From contig NZ_RQET01000010.1 in the NCBI RefSeq assembly GCF_004769195.1, positions 1 through 64,000 of the forward strand: DNA of 64,000 nt, written 5' to 3'. The position numbers and the translations under genes were made by a program. This stretch comes from Leptospira fletcheri (GTDB taxonomy: Bacteria > Spirochaetota > Leptospiria > Leptospirales > Leptospiraceae). The notes beneath the pieces were generated by a model that saw only the letters and a program-made list of their open reading frames with translations, was not told the origin of the DNA and searched no databases. Below, one piece after another: positions 17,804-27,816 of the stretch (its first letter is position 1; each line of letters opens with the position of its first letter).

Positions 17804-17822
17804 TCCGGGGGAGAATATTGCC

Positions 17823-18467
17823 ATGAATGAAAAATGCAAGTTGGTCGTGGCGATGGCCGGCGCGAGCGGTTCCATTTACGCGGCTCGCTTTCTCAGGGCT
17901 CTCATGGAAATGGACGGAGAAAGTTGGATCGTCGCCAGCCCCGCTTCTGTTCGTGTCTTTCAGGAAGAATATAAAACCTCCGTCACTAACGCGGAGGAAA
18001 TATTGGAATTCGTAGGCACATTATGGAAACCTAAACTACAACACAGGTTCCATGTTCGATCCTACGGGGATATCGGTGCCGACATCGCTTCCGGATCCAA
18101 CACCTGGGAGGGAATGGTGGTCGTTCCCTGCTCGATGAAAACGGCGGCATCCATCCGGTCCGGAGTCACCGAAAATCTGATCGATCGTGCGGCCGACGTC
18201 AGCCTGAAAGAAAGAAGAAAATTGGTCCTCGTTCCAAGAGAGACTCCGTATAATAGGATTCATCTTCAAACCATGTTGGAACTTCACGATGCCGGCGCGA
18301 TCGTCTTACCCGCCTCTCCCGGCTTTTATCAGATGCCGAAAAGTCTGGACGATCTGGGAGATTTTATTGCCTCCCGTATTTTTAAGCTCTTGGGTAAGGA
18401 AGTGGATTTGTATCCTAGATGGAATCCGGAAACTCCGAAAAGCCACGGAACGAACCTGATTCTCTAA
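17823..18467 (+). CDS. ubiX: UbiX-family flavin prenyltransferase
   Basis: 214 residues from the ATG at 17823, with GGGGGAG nine bases upstream. Seen: the flavin-binding [13 protein letters not shown] at the N-terminus, and [32 protein letters not shown], here in part, with the [10 protein letters not shown] segment typical of UbiX/Pad1. The enzyme makes prenylated FMN, the cofactor of UbiD-type decarboxylases. It follows the UbiA gene by 19 bases, so both act in quinone synthesis. No ubiD-type gene is in the window. Confidence 0.93.
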   Translation: MNEKCKLVVAMAGASGSIYAARFLRALMEMDGESWIVASPASVRVFQEEYKTSVTNAEEILEFVGTLWKPKLQHRFHVRSYGDIGADIASGSNTWEGMVVVPCSMKTAASIRSGVTENLIDRAADVSLKERRKLVLVPRETPYNRIHLQTMLELHDAGAIVLPASPGFYQMPKSLDDLGDFIASRIFKLLGKEVDLYPRWNPETPKSHGTNLIL

Positions 18468-18476
18468 AACGTAGCC

Positions 18477-18501
18477 TTCCTGATAAAATTGGAATCAGGA
18501 A
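18477..18501. terminator. Hairpin between convergent genes
   Basis: TTCCTGAT and ATCAGGAA form an 8-bp stem with a 9-base loop, starting ten bases after the ubiX stop and covering the stop of the converging gene. T-runs are short on both sides, so termination strength is uncertain. Confidence 0.5.
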
Positions 18502-19184
18502 TTTACAGATTCGATCTGTTGGATCCGTTTGTTCAGAGAAGAAGCGTCTTCGTACCTTTCATACGAGATCGCGTTGAATTTTTGCAGGTACAATCCGATC
18601 AGTTCTTCTCCGGTTTGACCGGGAACTTCTAGAGCCTTTCTGAAATTATGAAGGTCGAATTCCGGGTGTTTCCCGGCAAAATTCTCCACCAATTTTTCCA
18701 TGTGTAAAAGCGAGGCTTCTCTCGCGATTCCGCTGGAGCGTCTTACTTTTAAGGATAAATTTGCCAAGGAATCCAGGTAATCACGGACTCCTTCCGGTTC
18801 TTTTTCTCCCGGAGAATACGAGTTCCCTTCCCGATTTTTGCAAAGTTCCACATAACGGATCACTACGTTTTCGAAGTGGTCCATTCTTTCCTTGATATAG
18901 GAATTGGAATCTTCCTGTTCCACGGGCATTTCGAAATCTTTGATCTTGACCACATCGTATTTATCGTAGTTGTCCGAGATGATCCGTTTCAGATCTTCGT
19001 AACTGTCCAAAGAAACGGGGGGGAACGTTACCACAGGAAAGTTTTCCCCGATCCTTAAGAAACTGACTACTACGTTGGATGCTATGATTTTTCCGCCCGG
19101 ATAAAGAGGATTTTCTCCCACAACGTTACAGTAAACGATGAGGTTTCCGGATGGATTCTTTTCGGAGCCTTTCTCAAACTTCAC
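18495..19184 (-). CDS. Protein of unknown function with a UVR-like C-terminus
   Basis: 229 residues, no signal peptide or membrane segment, acidic. The N-terminal half looks like a mixed alpha/beta domain. The C-terminal 30 residues ([21 protein letters not shown]) resemble a UVR motif, the short helical hairpin that mediates UvrB-UvrC contacts and occurs in McsA and Clp partners. It is last in an apparent operon of lipoyl protein, phosphoesterase and Mrp, 39 bases after mrp. I infer a soluble cytoplasmic interaction protein and cannot name a function. Confidence 0.7.
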   Translation of the reverse strand: MKFEKGSEKNPSGNLIVYCNVVGENPLYPGGKIIASNVVVSFLRIGENFPVVTFPPVSLDSYEDLKRIISDNYDKYDVVKIKDFEMPVEQEDSNSYIKERMDHFENVVIRYVELCKNREGNSYSPGEKEPEGVRDYLDSLANLSLKVRRSSGIAREASLLHMEKLVENFAGKHPEFDLHNFRKALEVPGQTGEELIGLYLQKFNAISYERYEDASSLNKRIQQIESVNS

Positions 19185-19223
19185 TGCTTTCCTCTCCTGT
19201 ATTAACAGACTGACGATCCGCTT

Positions 19224-20270
19224 TCATTCCCACTTTTTTATCTCTTCTCTGAGATTTTCTAGGACGTTTTTGTACGCTTGGGCGACTTTGCCGTTCGGAT
19301 CTTGGAACACGAGCGGCTTTCCGGATTCTCCGGCATTCATTAGATCCATAGTCAGAGGAATTCCGCCTAAGAATTTCGCATCGGTTCCTTGAGCTAGGAT
19401 CTTCCCTCCCCCCTGAGAAAAGATAGGAGTGGAATGGCCACAGTTCGGACACACAAATTCACTCATATTTTCCACAACTCCCAGGATCGGCACCTTCACC
19501 TGCTGGAACATGGAAGCGGCGCGATTCGCATCCAGTAACGCCACGGACTGAGGAGTGGTAACCAAAACGGCTCCGTCTAAATCGATCAATTGGGCTAGAG
19601 ACAATTGCACGTCTCCGGTGCCCGGTGGAAGGTCGATAAATAGAAAGTCCAAGTCACCCCAAACGATATCGTATAAAAATTGCTCTACCGCCTTTCCTAA
19701 CATCGGTCCTCTCCAGACCACGGGCTGCTTTTCATCGATTAGAAAGGAGAAGGAGATGATTTTTAATCCGTCCTTTTCCAGAGGATAAATCTTATCTTCT
19801 TCCGCTTTCAAGGCGACTCGACCATTGATACCGAACATTTTTCCTATGGAGGGACCGTAGATATCCGCATCCATGACGCCTACTTTATAGCCCTGAGCTG
19901 CCGCTGCCGCCGCTAGGTTGACAGTGACTGTGGATTTTCCCACACCCCCTTTTCCGGATCCGATCGCGATGACTTTTTGAACTCCGACGATCCGGTTCGA
20001 ATCGTTCAGTTGGAGTTTGGGATCCACTTCGAACTTGATCTTGATCTTCCCGATCCCTTCCTTTTTGGACAGGATTTGTCGGATCTGAGCTTCCAGTCCG
20101 ATCTGTACACGCCTATCTTGGTTCGGAGTCTTGACGAGTATGTTCGTTTCTTCTTCCCCGATTTCCAGGGAGGCGACCATGCCTAAGGACACGATGTCTT
20201 TTTTCAGTTCCGGGTGTTTGATTTTCGTGAGTTCTCTTTGAACTTCGATCGGTTGTATTTTGCCGGCCAT
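19224..20270 (-). CDS. mrp: Mrp/ApbC-type iron-sulfur cluster carrier ATPase
   Basis: 348 residues. An N-terminal MIP18-like (DUF59) domain covers about 5-85, then a ParA/MinD-like ATPase with deviant Walker [12 protein letters not shown] at about 108-118 and Walker [18 protein letters not shown] motif near residue 272 matches the cysteine pair that binds a bridging [4Fe-4S] cluster in the dimer. The protein delivers Fe-S clusters to apoenzymes. It starts one base after the phosphoesterase gene ends, so it is co-translated with it. Confidence 0.95.
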   Translation of the reverse strand: MAGKIQPIEVQRELTKIKHPELKKDIVSLGMVASLEIGEEETNILVKTPNQDRRVQIGLEAQIRQILSKKEGIGKIKIKFEVDPKLQLNDSNRIVGVQKVIAIGSGKGGVGKSTVTVNLAAAAAAQGYKVGVMDADIYGPSIGKMFGINGRVALKAEEDKIYPLEKDGLKIISFSFLIDEKQPVVWRGPMLGKAVEQFLYDIVWGDLDFLFIDLPPGTGDVQLSLAQLIDLDGAVLVTTPQSVALLDANRAASMFQQVKVPILGVVENMSEFVCPNCGHSTPIFSQGGGKILAQGTDAKFLGGIPLTMDLMNAGESGKPLVFQDPNGKVAQAYKNVLENLREEIKKWE

Positions 20271-20271
20271 T

Positions 20272-21153
20272 TTATTCCTTTTCTTCGTATAAGATCGTTG
20301 CTGCTTCTATAAATTTGGACGTCTGCTCCGAATAAATGAAGCGCTTGATTTCCGGAGTTTTTTGTCCGGTTTCCAATACGTGAAAACCGCATTCATGCCT
20401 TAGGTCGGAAGTTCTGGTACTGGAGGCGGAATTGATCACGTAGTATGGTTTCTTCTTTCCCGGTTTTTTGACCCAATTTGTATGCACATGTCCGTGCAAA
20501 TAAGCCAAGGGCGGGGATTCCCTTAGAATTTCGGCGATCTCTTCCCGGTTCCTCATCCTATGTCCTGCCGATTCCTGGCGTTCCGGAGGATTCCAAATCG
20601 GATGGTGGCACACGAGTACGTATTTCTCTATTCGATTCTCTCGTAGGAAGGCCAGAGCGTGGCGAACGACGGTCGGATCCACGTATCCGTAAGCGTTCAA
20701 TACGGATAAAGGCTTATTCGAATCCAACCCGATCAGGCATACCTCTCCGATCCGTTTCCATCTAAGGTAACCGGAACTTCCGGGAACCTGATCCCCCATC
20801 CATTGCGAAAAGAATTTTTCGTAATAAGGAACCGGCCCGCTTACAGCCGCTCGCGTATAGCGATCATGATTTCCGGGAATCATAAACGTTTTTTCGTTTA
20901 ACAAAGGCTTTAAATGTTCCAGAGAGCCGAAGTATTCGGTCAAGTGGGAGACGTTCGTGATATCTCCCGAAATTACGATGGCGTCCGGATCCAGAGAAAG
21001 TACGGTTTCCACGAGGGAATCCCATAACCGAAGGGGGTATTTCTTCTTACGTCGAAGGGAGTAGTTTAAATACCCGGGCACCATCTTACCTTTGAGACTC
21101 GTCAAAGGAAGGTGAACGGGAAAATGCAGGTCCGACAAATGGACCAATTTCAC
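20272..21153 (-). CDS. Calcineurin-like metallophosphoesterase
   Basis: 293 residues with the full set of metal-binding motifs: SDLHF (D8, H10), SGDIT, GNHDR, CHHP and HGHVH. It has no signal peptide and is predicted to be cytoplasmic. The substrate cannot be told from sequence; relatives include cyclic-nucleotide phosphodiesterases and UDP-diacylglucosamine hydrolases. The start overlaps the lipoyl-domain stop as ATGA, and mrp follows directly. Confidence 0.88.
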   Translation of the reverse strand: MKLVHLSDLHFPVHLPLTSLKGKMVPGYLNYSLRRKKKYPLRLWDSLVETVLSLDPDAIVISGDITNVSHLTEYFGSLEHLKPLLNEKTFMIPGNHDRYTRAAVSGPVPYYEKFFSQWMGDQVPGSSGYLRWKRIGEVCLIGLDSNKPLSVLNAYGYVDPTVVRHALAFLRENRIEKYVLVCHHPIWNPPERQESAGHRMRNREEIAEILRESPPLAYLHGHVHTNWVKKPGKKKPYYVINSASSTRTSDLRHECGFHVLETGQKTPEIKRFIYSEQTSKFIEAATILYEEKE

Positions 21154-21410
21154 TCTTTTCTTTCCCTCCGGATCACTCCTAGGATCTCTCCTTTCGAAAC
21201 GATAGAGCCTCTCTCCTTAAAGATATCGGACAAAACGCCTTGGACCGGAGATTCCATCGGAAAGGAAGCTTTATCCGTCACTAATTCGCAGACTTCTTGG
21301 CCCACTTCTATCGTTTCGCCAGGACGAGCATTCCAGCGAACCAGCTCGATTTTGTCGGTATCTCCCAAGTCGGGAGTGATCAGCTCGAAATCTTCGGTTT
21401 TTGGGGACAT
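21150..21410 (-). CDS. Stand-alone lipoyl/biotinyl carrier domain protein
   Basis: 86 residues, start ATG at 21410. The whole protein is one lipoyl-type domain: [18 protein letters not shown], then the hairpin lysine in [10 protein letters not shown] (K47), and a closing GEILGVI strand. The TDKA context is that of lipoylated E2 domains rather than the MKM of biotin carriers. No E2 catalytic or peripheral-binding domain follows. It is first of the operon with the phosphoesterase and mrp. Possibly a free lipoate carrier; the partner enzyme is unknown. Confidence 0.8.
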   Translation of the reverse strand: MSPKTEDFELITPDLGDTDKIELVRWNARPGETIEVGQEVCELVTDKASFPMESPVQGVLSDIFKERGSIVSKGEILGVIRRERKE

Positions 21411-21480
21411 CTTCTTAAAACCAGCTTGCCGAACCGGGGTCCCGCAGCCATCGTGTACTAAATTTTCCAAGTTCCCTCTT

Positions 21481-22314
21481 ATGGCAAACCAGAAATCTGT
21501 CCTCAAAGGGGCTGAAATCCTCCAAAACATCTCCGATCTTAAAAAGCGAAAGTTTTTTCACCTTGAGTTGAAAGGACTTACAAAACCGACCCGGGACATA
21601 CTTTCCGAGCTGGTAAACGGGATCTTAGACGAGATTGGAGCGAATCCCTTAGCGGCCTTCCACCTTTTCAGCGGGTTGATGGAGGCTCTCCTGAATGCGA
21701 TTAAAGGTAATATCAGGCATATTATCTTCCGCGACGAACTACTGAAGAAACTCTCGAATTTGGGCGACACCCAAGAAGAAGCCGAAGAGCTTTTGGAAGT
21801 CATCTTAGATACGTCCCCTCTCCGGGATGCGATGCAAAGATACGTGGTTCCGGAAAAGATCAAAAGGCAAGTGCAAAACGTTCTCCAATTAGAAGATCGG
21901 ATCCGCGCCAAAAAACAGGTTCTTGTTCCGGAGGAAAAAGAGTTCCTTACGAACGTCCGATCTAAATTGGAAAAGAATCGGATGAATATTTCCGTAAAAA
22001 TCCGGATCACGGAGAACGAATTGAATCTCAGGATCCGAAACGATTCCCCCATCCACAATATGGATTTCGGTAGGATAGAAGAATCCAGATTGAAACACAA
22101 AGAACTCTTCGACAAAGGAAACTCCGCGGATTTTTTCCGTCCGGAATTTTTGGACGAAAAGGAAAGCGCTGGATTCGGGATCGCGATGATCGACGAAGGA
22201 TTTTATACCATGGGCCTGAACCCTCTGGATCTTTTGACCATCACCACGGGTAGCAGAACTACCACCGTATATATGAGATATCCTCTTTCCGCACTCAAGG
22301 AACTGGCCTTTTAA
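21481..22314 (+). CDS. Histidine-kinase-like ATPase domain protein
   Basis: 277 residues from the ATG at 21481. Seen: an N-box-like [13 protein letters not shown] at about 65-77, and a G2-type [11 protein letters not shown] near 230. The G1 position reads IRNDSPI instead of DxGxG. There is no DHp/phospho-acceptor domain, membrane segment or sensor domain, so it is not a normal sensor kinase. An anti-sigma or spirochete-specific GHKL regulator is possible. It is divergent from the lipoyl-domain operon (70 bases) and convergent with hslU. Confidence 0.65.
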   Translation: MANQKSVLKGAEILQNISDLKKRKFFHLELKGLTKPTRDILSELVNGILDEIGANPLAAFHLFSGLMEALLNAIKGNIRHIIFRDELLKKLSNLGDTQEEAEELLEVILDTSPLRDAMQRYVVPEKIKRQVQNVLQLEDRIRAKKQVLVPEEKEFLTNVRSKLEKNRMNISVKIRITENELNLRIRNDSPIHNMDFGRIEESRLKHKELFDKGNSADFFRPEFLDEKESAGFGIAMIDEGFYTMGLNPLDLLTITTGSRTTTVYMRYPLSALKELAF

Positions 22315-22329
22315 TCGGGCCGGTTCCTT
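22297..22329. terminator. 12-bp hairpin spanning two convergent gene ends
   Basis: AAGGAACTGGCC and GGCCGGTTCCTT pair over 12 positions (one G-T) with a 9-base loop. The repeat covers the end of the HATPase-like gene and the last two bases of hslU. No long T-run follows on either strand, so it may act by pausing or by protecting 3' ends. Confidence 0.5.
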
Positions 22330-23773
22330 ATAGGATGTAGCGACTTAGGTCCTTATCTTCTACGATCCCTTTCAGTTTGGATTCCACGTAGGCTTGGTCC
22401 ACTAAAACCTTTCTTTTTTCCGGTGGTAGGTCCGGGCCGTCATAGCTGACGTCTTCCAATAACCTTTCCATGATGGTATTCAGCCTTCTAGCTCCGATAT
22501 TTTCGTGTTTTTCGTTCATATCGTAGGCCATTCTCGCGATTTCCCGGATTCCATCGGGGGAAAAATCGATCTCTATCCCGTCCGTCTGCAACAGTGCTTG
22601 GTATTGTCGAGTCAGAGAAGATCTAGGAGCGGTTAGAATTTTTTCGAAGTCGTCCATGGACAATTTTTCCAATTCCACTCGGATCGGAAAACGTCCCTGC
22701 AATTCGGGAATCAGATCCGAAGGCTTGGACATGTGGAAGGCTCCGGCGGCGATAAATAAGATATGGTCCGTCGCTATAGGACCGATTTTGGTGTTTACGG
22801 TCGCTCCTTCGACGATGGGCAAAAGATCGCGTTGGACCCCCTCTCTGGAAACGTCGGCCCCCACTCTTCCTTCTCTTCCTGCGATTTTATCTATCTCATC
22901 CAAAAAGACGATACCCATCTCTTCCAAGCGTTTCTGTGCTTCCCGCTGGACCTTGTCCGGATCCAAAAGTTTTTCCGCTTCGGATTCTTCCAAAGCCTTG
23001 AGAGCTTCTTGGACGGAAAGTTTTCTTTTCTTCTGCTTCTTCGGCATCAGATCGCCTAGGACATTCTGGATATGATTGTCTAAATCTTCCATGTTACCCG
23101 CTCCGAAAACTTGGAGCATGGGCAAACCCTGAGTTCCCGCTTGCGGAAGATCCAACTCCACTTCTTGGTTGTCGAGTTTTCCGGAACGTAACTTCTTCCG
23201 CATCGTTTCTCTGGTTTCGGAAAAACGGCGCTTTCTTTCCTCTTCGTCCACATTGGTCGCGAATCCTATGGAAGTAGTCTGCGGATCCGAAGCCGGTTTG
23301 ATCGGAAACGGAAGTAGAATATCCAGCAAAGCCTCTTCCGCCCTTTCTTTCGCCTTGGCTTCCACTCCCTTTCTGAATTCCTGTTTTACCAAATTCAGGG
23401 AAACCATCGCTAGATCCCGGATGATGCTTTCCACATCCCTGCCCACGTATCCTACTTCCGTAAATTTCGTACTTTCCACTTTCAGGAAAGGCGCGCCGCA
23501 AAGTTTGGAAAGTCTCCGTGCAATCTCCGTCTTGCCGACTCCTGTCGGCCCGATCATGATGATGTTTTTAGGATAGATCTCTTCGCGCAACTCGGGATCG
23601 AGCTTTCTTCTGCGTGTTCTATTTCTGAGTGCGATCGCGACCGCTTTTTTTGCGCTCTTCTGCCCGATGATATGTTCGTCCAGGCGCGCGACGATTTCTC
23701 TAGGAGTGAGGTCTTCTTCTCTCAATCTAGGCTCGTCCGAAACTTCTTGAGAAACCGGATTCCTGTCACTCAT
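22328..23773 (-). CDS. hslU: HslU, ATPase subunit of the HslUV protease
   Basis: 481 residues of AAA+ unfoldase. Walker [10 protein letters not shown] is at about 71-79, followed by the pore-loop segment [11 protein letters not shown], a long I-domain insertion (about 110-245), Walker B FLDEIDK, and the C-terminal RYIL that docks into HslV. It unfolds substrates for HslV in the cytoplasm. The start overlaps the hslV stop as ATGA (23770-23773). Confidence 0.97.
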   Translation of the reverse strand: MSDRNPVSQEVSDEPRLREEDLTPREIVARLDEHIIGQKSAKKAVAIALRNRTRRRKLDPELREEIYPKNIIMIGPTGVGKTEIARRLSKLCGAPFLKVESTKFTEVGYVGRDVESIIRDLAMVSLNLVKQEFRKGVEAKAKERAEEALLDILLPFPIKPASDPQTTSIGFATNVDEEERKRRFSETRETMRKKLRSGKLDNQEVELDLPQAGTQGLPMLQVFGAGNMEDLDNHIQNVLGDLMPKKQKKRKLSVQEALKALEESEAEKLLDPDKVQREAQKRLEEMGIVFLDEIDKIAGREGRVGADVSREGVQRDLLPIVEGATVNTKIGPIATDHILFIAAGAFHMSKPSDLIPELQGRFPIRVELEKLSMDDFEKILTAPRSSLTRQYQALLQTDGIEIDFSPDGIREIARMAYDMNEKHENIGARRLNTIMERLLEDVSYDGPDLPPEKRKVLVDQAYVESKLKGIVEDKDLSRYIL

Positions 23774-24333
23774 ACGCTGATTTCCTCGACGATAATATTA
23801 TGATTCGTATAAATACAAATATCCGCCGCGATACGCATTGCTTCTTTTACGATTTGGGCAGGTTCCAATGGAGTGGTCCCGAAGAGAGCTCTTGCCGCGG
23901 CAAGCGCATAGTTCCCTCCCGAGCCGATCGCCAAAATTCCGTCGTCGGGGGAAATCACGTCTCCGGTGCCGGAGATCAAAAAGGAATCGTCCTTATCCGC
24001 CACGATCAGCATGGCTTCTAAGCGGCGGAGCATCCGATCGGTTCTCCATTCGCGAGCCAATTCTACAGCGCTTCTGGAAAGGCTTCCACCGAATTCGTGA
24101 ACCTTCTTTTCAAATAATTCAAATAAGGTGAATGCGTCCGCAGCCGAACCTGCAAAGCCGGAAACGATCCGATCTCCGTAGAGTTTCCGGACTTTTCTGG
24201 CCGAGTTTTTCATCACCGTATTTCCGAAGGAAACTTGGCCGTCTCCGGCTATGGCGACTTTTCCGTTCCGCCGTACGCAAAGGATGGTGGTAGCATATAT
24301 TTTGTTGGGATCATGAATCGATTCGTTTTGCAT
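23770..24333 (-). CDS. hslV: HslV, peptidase subunit of the HslUV protease
   Basis: 187 residues. The catalytic N-terminal threonine lies in [13 protein letters not shown], preceded by a 14-residue leader that must be removed (Thr15 or Thr16 by position in the leader). [13 protein letters not shown] and the [14 protein letters not shown] segment are standard. Most proteobacterial HslV have only a Met before Thr, so the leader is longer than usual, as also seen in some xerC-linked homologues. It overlaps xerC by 23 bases. Confidence 0.95.
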   Translation of the reverse strand: MQNESIHDPNKIYATTILCVRRNGKVAIAGDGQVSFGNTVMKNSARKVRKLYGDRIVSGFAGSAADAFTLFELFEKKVHEFGGSLSRSAVELAREWRTDRMLRRLEAMLIVADKDDSFLISGTGDVISPDDGILAIGSGGNYALAAARALFGTTPLEPAQIVKEAMRIAADICIYTNHNIIVEEISV

Positions 24334-25258
24334 GAGGGTGGGCCTTTCTATAAACCTCTTTGATCTTTTCCTTACTTACGCTCAGGTAAACCTGAGTAGT
24401 AGAAAGGGAGGAATGGCCCAAAAGCTCCTGGACAGCTCGAATGTCCGCTCCCGCATCGAGTAAGTCCGTAGCAAAGGTGTGTCGGAATTTATGGGGAGTG
24501 ATGGGTTTATCCCATCCCATCCGCTTCCTTCTTTCGTTCAGAATATAACGGACCCCCCGTGTCGTCAGTTTCTTTCCCTTTTGGTTTAGAAAAATTTCTT
24601 CGCATTGCGGTCGGAAATTGGGACGGACTTCCAAATATGCGGATAGACTTTCGACCGCTTCCTTTCCTAAATACGCGAATCTTTCCTTTCTACGTTTCCC
24701 CAAAACTTTTAGGATCGTACGATCCTGGGACAATCTAGTCAAAGTGGCATCCACCAACTCGAATACCCGTAGACCGCCGGAATATAGAACCTCTATGATC
24801 GCTTTGTCCCGGAGGTTCAGAATTTCTGACGTCCTACCTTCCTCCTCGAATTCCAGGATTTCTTCGGTTTCTTGGATGCGGAAGTTTTTCGGAATCTGTT
24901 TCCGGGTCTTGGGAAATTGAACGGATAGGATCGGATTCGATGGAACCTTTCCGTCGTTAAACATGACTTTGTAAAATGTCCGTAAACTGGAAAGTTTGCG
25001 GCTTTGGGTCCTTCTGTCCAATCCCTGTTTTAAGGATAGAAACGCGAAATAGGAACGAACGTCCACCGCCTCCAAGGCATAGATATCGATTTGCTCGCTT
25101 TGGCAGAATTCGAAAAAGGATTTCAAATCCAAGAGATATGCGTTTAACGTATTTTGTGAATAGTTCTTTTCTATGCGAAGATACTCGTGGAATCTGTGAG
25201 CGGCTTTTGTCAGGATTTCGGAAGGGAATTTGGGGACCGCCAAGGTGTATTCGCTCAC
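24311..25258 (-). CDS. xerC: Tyrosine recombinase XerC
   Basis: 315 residues with an N-terminal SAM-like DNA-binding domain (about 15-110) and a catalytic domain carrying the R-K-H-R-H-Y set: [33 protein letters not shown]. It resolves chromosome dimers at dif with XerD. The order xerC-hslV-hslU equals the codV-clpQ-clpY order of Firmicutes. It is a housekeeping recombinase, not a phage integrase, as judged from length and context. Confidence 0.92.
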   Translation of the reverse strand: MSEYTLAVPKFPSEILTKAAHRFHEYLRIEKNYSQNTLNAYLLDLKSFFEFCQSEQIDIYALEAVDVRSYFAFLSLKQGLDRRTQSRKLSSLRTFYKVMFNDGKVPSNPILSVQFPKTRKQIPKNFRIQETEEILEFEEEGRTSEILNLRDKAIIEVLYSGGLRVFELVDATLTRLSQDRTILKVLGKRRKERFAYLGKEAVESLSAYLEVRPNFRPQCEEIFLNQKGKKLTTRGVRYILNERRKRMGWDKPITPHKFRHTFATDLLDAGADIRAVQELLGHSSLSTTQVYLSVSKEKIKEVYRKAHPHAKRIDS

Positions 25259-25318
25259 GTCAGGCTCCGTAAATCGTTTTTCCTCCGGAGAAGATTCCGT
25301 TCCTCCCGGAGATATAGT

Positions 25319-25888
25319 TTATTTATCGGAGGCTTTTTGAAAAAGGACTTCTCTTTCCCGAACCCAGTTCGCGATTTTTTCCTTGGAGTCTGAAAACAGG
25401 CCCGGAAGTCTCTCCCACTCTTCTTTCGTGAAATTCGACAAAACGTGATCCGCAGTCAGGGAACTTTCTCCCGGCTTTCCTACCCCGAATCTCAACCGGA
25501 AAAAGTTCGAGGATCCGAGTTTTTCGATGATATCACGGAGGCCGTTGTGTCCCCCGTGACCGCCGCCTTGTTTGAACTTCAGTTTGGAAAACGGAAAATC
25601 GACCTCATCATGCAATACTAGGATATTATCCGGCGGAATTCCGTTTTTTCTCGCTGTCTCGGCGATGGCTCTTCCGGAAAGATTCATGTATTCCAGAGGT
25701 TTCAGCAGATAAAAGAAAATCCCGTTTTTATCGATTTTGGTTTTTTCTTCCTTACTGGAAGTTTGGAGCGCTGCCCCCCATTCTTTGGCTAGATCATCGA
25801 GCAGTAAAAAACCTACGTTGTGCCGGTTCCGCTCATACTTAGCTCCCGGGTTTCCCAGGCCGACGATCAGAAGTTTTAACTGTGCCAT
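25319..25888 (-). CDS. pth: Peptidyl-tRNA hydrolase
   Basis: 189 residues from the ATG at 25888. Seen: IVGLGNPGAKYERNRHNVGF with the catalytic His, HDEVDFPF with the catalytic Asp, and GGHGGHNGLRDI. It cleaves peptidyl-tRNA released from stalled ribosomes. It overlaps the 3' end of cimA by 13 bases, indicating translational coupling. Confidence 0.96.
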   Translation of the reverse strand: MAQLKLLIVGLGNPGAKYERNRHNVGFLLLDDLAKEWGAALQTSSKEEKTKIDKNGIFFYLLKPLEYMNLSGRAIAETARKNGIPPDNILVLHDEVDFPFSKLKFKQGGGHGGHNGLRDIIEKLGSSNFFRLRFGVGKPGESSLTADHVLSNFTKEEWERLPGLFSDSKEKIANWVREREVLFQKASDK

Positions 25889-27426
25889 GCTTGCAGAATG
25901 ATATTGAGCATTTTCTCCGTAGCAAAGACCGCAGCGATGGTCTGATCGCAATGCACGCCTATGGTTTTAAAATTTTCCTCTTCGTGATTTTCCGGAGCCC
26001 GGTTCCATGTGATCATGGTTTCCACCAAGGCATCCGTTTTTCCTCCGGGAGGAATTCTCACTTCGTAGTCTACGAGTCGCGGCATATTGACTCCGGCTTG
26101 GTTTAGGATTCCGGACAGAGCGGTCATGAATGCGTCGTATCCTCCGTCTCCTTCTCCCGATCCGGAGAATTTTTTCCCGTTCAATTCCAATTCCACTTGG
26201 GCCCTAGGCTTGGTTCCTAATCCGGAATTCAATCTACAACCGGTGATTTTCAGCGCTTGCACTCCGCTGCTTCCGGAAACATCCGCGATCAAGAACGGAA
26301 GATCTTCCGGAGTTACCGTCTTGTTTTGGTCCCCCAGCTCGATCACTTTTTCTAAAACTTTCCGTTCTATTTCGGGAGAAAGTACTAGTCCGAGCTGTTT
26401 CAGGTTTTCCGAAATGCTCGCTTTTCCGGCGAGTTTTCCTAAAGCATAACTTCTCTTCCGGCCGAAACGTTCCGGAAGGATCGGATTCGCGTATAGATTT
26501 CCTTTTTTGTCACCGTCAGCGTGCACTCCCGCGGTTTGGGTAAAAACGTCTTCTCCCACAACCGGACGATTGGAGGAAATTCTTTTTCCGCTGAATGTCT
26601 CCACGAGTCGACTCGCTTCGGTGATGTACCTTTCCTCCACTCCCGTGAGTACCTTTCCTTTGTCGTGTAGCGCGGTGATCACGGCTTCCAGAGGGGAATT
26701 CCCGGCCCTTTCCCCCAACCCGTTCACGCTGACATGAACTCCTTTTGCGCCCGCCTTCACCGCGAACAGACAGTTTGCCACGGAAAGATCGTAGTCATTA
26801 TGACCGTGAAATTCGAAATGTAGATTCGGATGACGTTTTACCAGAGATTCCACACCGGAGAAAGTCTCCTCGGGAGAAAGAACGCCCAGAGTATCCGGTA
26901 AAAAGATTTTCCCCACGGGTTCTTTGGAAAGATGTGCAACGAAATCGTAGACGTACTCGGGACTATTCAGATATCCGTTGGACCAGTCTTCCAGGTAAAT
27001 ATTCACGCTCAATCCGCTATGGACCGCGTATCGGATCGTCTCCGAAACGTCCGAAAAGTGTTCCTGAGGACTCTTCATCAATTGTCCTTTCAGATGTTTC
27101 AGGGAACCTTTCGTGAGAAGGTTCAAAGTCTTTGCACCTGAGGCGAGAATCCAATCTACGCTGCGTCGGGAATCCACGAATCCGAGGATTTCGATTCGAT
27201 CTCCCAGAGATTCGGACTTGGCCCATTCCATGATTCCTCGGACGCTTTCGAATTCTCCCTGGGATACCCTTGCGGACGCGATTTCCACCCTATCAACCTT
27301 CAGGTTTTGCAGTAGAAATTTTGCAATATTCAATTTTTCTGATGCGGAAAAACTGACTCCTCGCGTCTGTTCCCCGTCTCTCAAGGTCACGTCGAGGATT
27401 TGGATGTTAGGTCGAAAATCGGTCAT
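25876..27426 (-). CDS. cimA: (R)-citramalate synthase
   Basis: 516 residues. It condenses pyruvate and acetyl-CoA to citramalate, the first step of the threonine-independent isoleucine route. The characterised L. interrogans enzyme is the same length as far as I recall, and its key residues fall at the same numbers here: R16, D17, L81, L104, Y144 and E146. The leucines and tyrosine set pyruvate specificity and separate it from isopropylmalate synthase. HGHND holds the metal-binding histidines, and the C-terminal third is the LeuA-type regulatory domain that binds isoleucine for feedback inhibition. It overlaps smr by ATGA and pth by 13 bases. Confidence 0.95.
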   Translation of the reverse strand: MTDFRPNIQILDVTLRDGEQTRGVSFSASEKLNIAKFLLQNLKVDRVEIASARVSQGEFESVRGIMEWAKSESLGDRIEILGFVDSRRSVDWILASGAKTLNLLTKGSLKHLKGQLMKSPQEHFSDVSETIRYAVHSGLSVNIYLEDWSNGYLNSPEYVYDFVAHLSKEPVGKIFLPDTLGVLSPEETFSGVESLVKRHPNLHFEFHGHNDYDLSVANCLFAVKAGAKGVHVSVNGLGERAGNSPLEAVITALHDKGKVLTGVEERYITEASRLVETFSGKRISSNRPVVGEDVFTQTAGVHADGDKKGNLYANPILPERFGRKRSYALGKLAGKASISENLKQLGLVLSPEIERKVLEKVIELGDQNKTVTPEDLPFLIADVSGSSGVQALKITGCRLNSGLGTKPRAQVELELNGKKFSGSGEGDGGYDAFMTALSGILNQAGVNMPRLVDYEVRIPPGGKTDALVETMITWNRAPENHEEENFKTIGVHCDQTIAAVFATEKMLNIILQAWHS

Positions 27427-27740
27427 TTTAAATATTTCTTTAGGTCTTGCGCGGACGGACCCATGATCTCTATCAAGGTGGAGCCAGGATTGCCGATAGA
27501 AAGTCCGCCGTCCTCCAAGACTTTCAGGAAATCGTGACTCTGGATATAATCTTCGGTCATCCTTTTTAAGATTCCCTCTCCGATTCCGTGCACCACTTCC
27601 ACAAGCGTTTCTCCTTTTAGAAACGCTTCCTGAATACCCGAGTCTAGAACCCGATAGGCTTCTTCGAACCGAAGTTTACGTACATAGATCACCTTCGGTC
27701 CTTTTGGCTTGCCGCCTTTCGGATAATTCCCCTTTGGCAT
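27423..27740 (-). CDS. Small Smr-domain protein
   Basis: 105 residues, essentially one Smr domain: an LRFEEAYRVLDSGI helix, then VVHGIGEGILKRMTEDYI with the HGxG motif. A basic, Gly/Pro-rich tail precedes it. Smr domains of MutS2 and SmrB cut or bind nucleic acid and rescue collided ribosomes. A free-standing copy leads the operon with cimA and pth. A 10-bp perfect hairpin lies within the gene. Confidence 0.85.
   Translation of the reverse strand: MPKGNYPKGGKPKGPKVIYVRKLRFEEAYRVLDSGIQEAFLKGETLVEVVHGIGEGILKRMTEDYIQSHDFLKVLEDGGLSIGNPGSTLIEIMGPSAQDLKKYLK
27603..27628. repeat. Perfect inverted repeat within the Smr gene
   Basis: AAGCGTTTCT and AGAAACGCTT form a perfect 10-bp stem with a 6-base loop inside the reading frame, encoding part of AFLKGETLVE. 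No T-run is present; its role, if any, would be in mRNA structure. Confidence 0.45.
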
Positions 27741-27816
27741 TCTGGGACCATCCTAGCAGTCGGAACCGGGGCGAAAAGAAAGAAATTGGATTTTCTGCTT
27801 TCCCTTTAGGGACCCC

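Noticed and set aside
21558..22115. Reading frame antisense to the HATPase-like gene
   Set aside because: Ser-rich shadow composition with no family resemblance; the plus-strand gene has recognisable motifs.
24311..25258. Phage integrase marking an integrated element
   Set aside because: Length, motifs and linkage to hslVU fit housekeeping XerC, and no phage or att repeats surround it.
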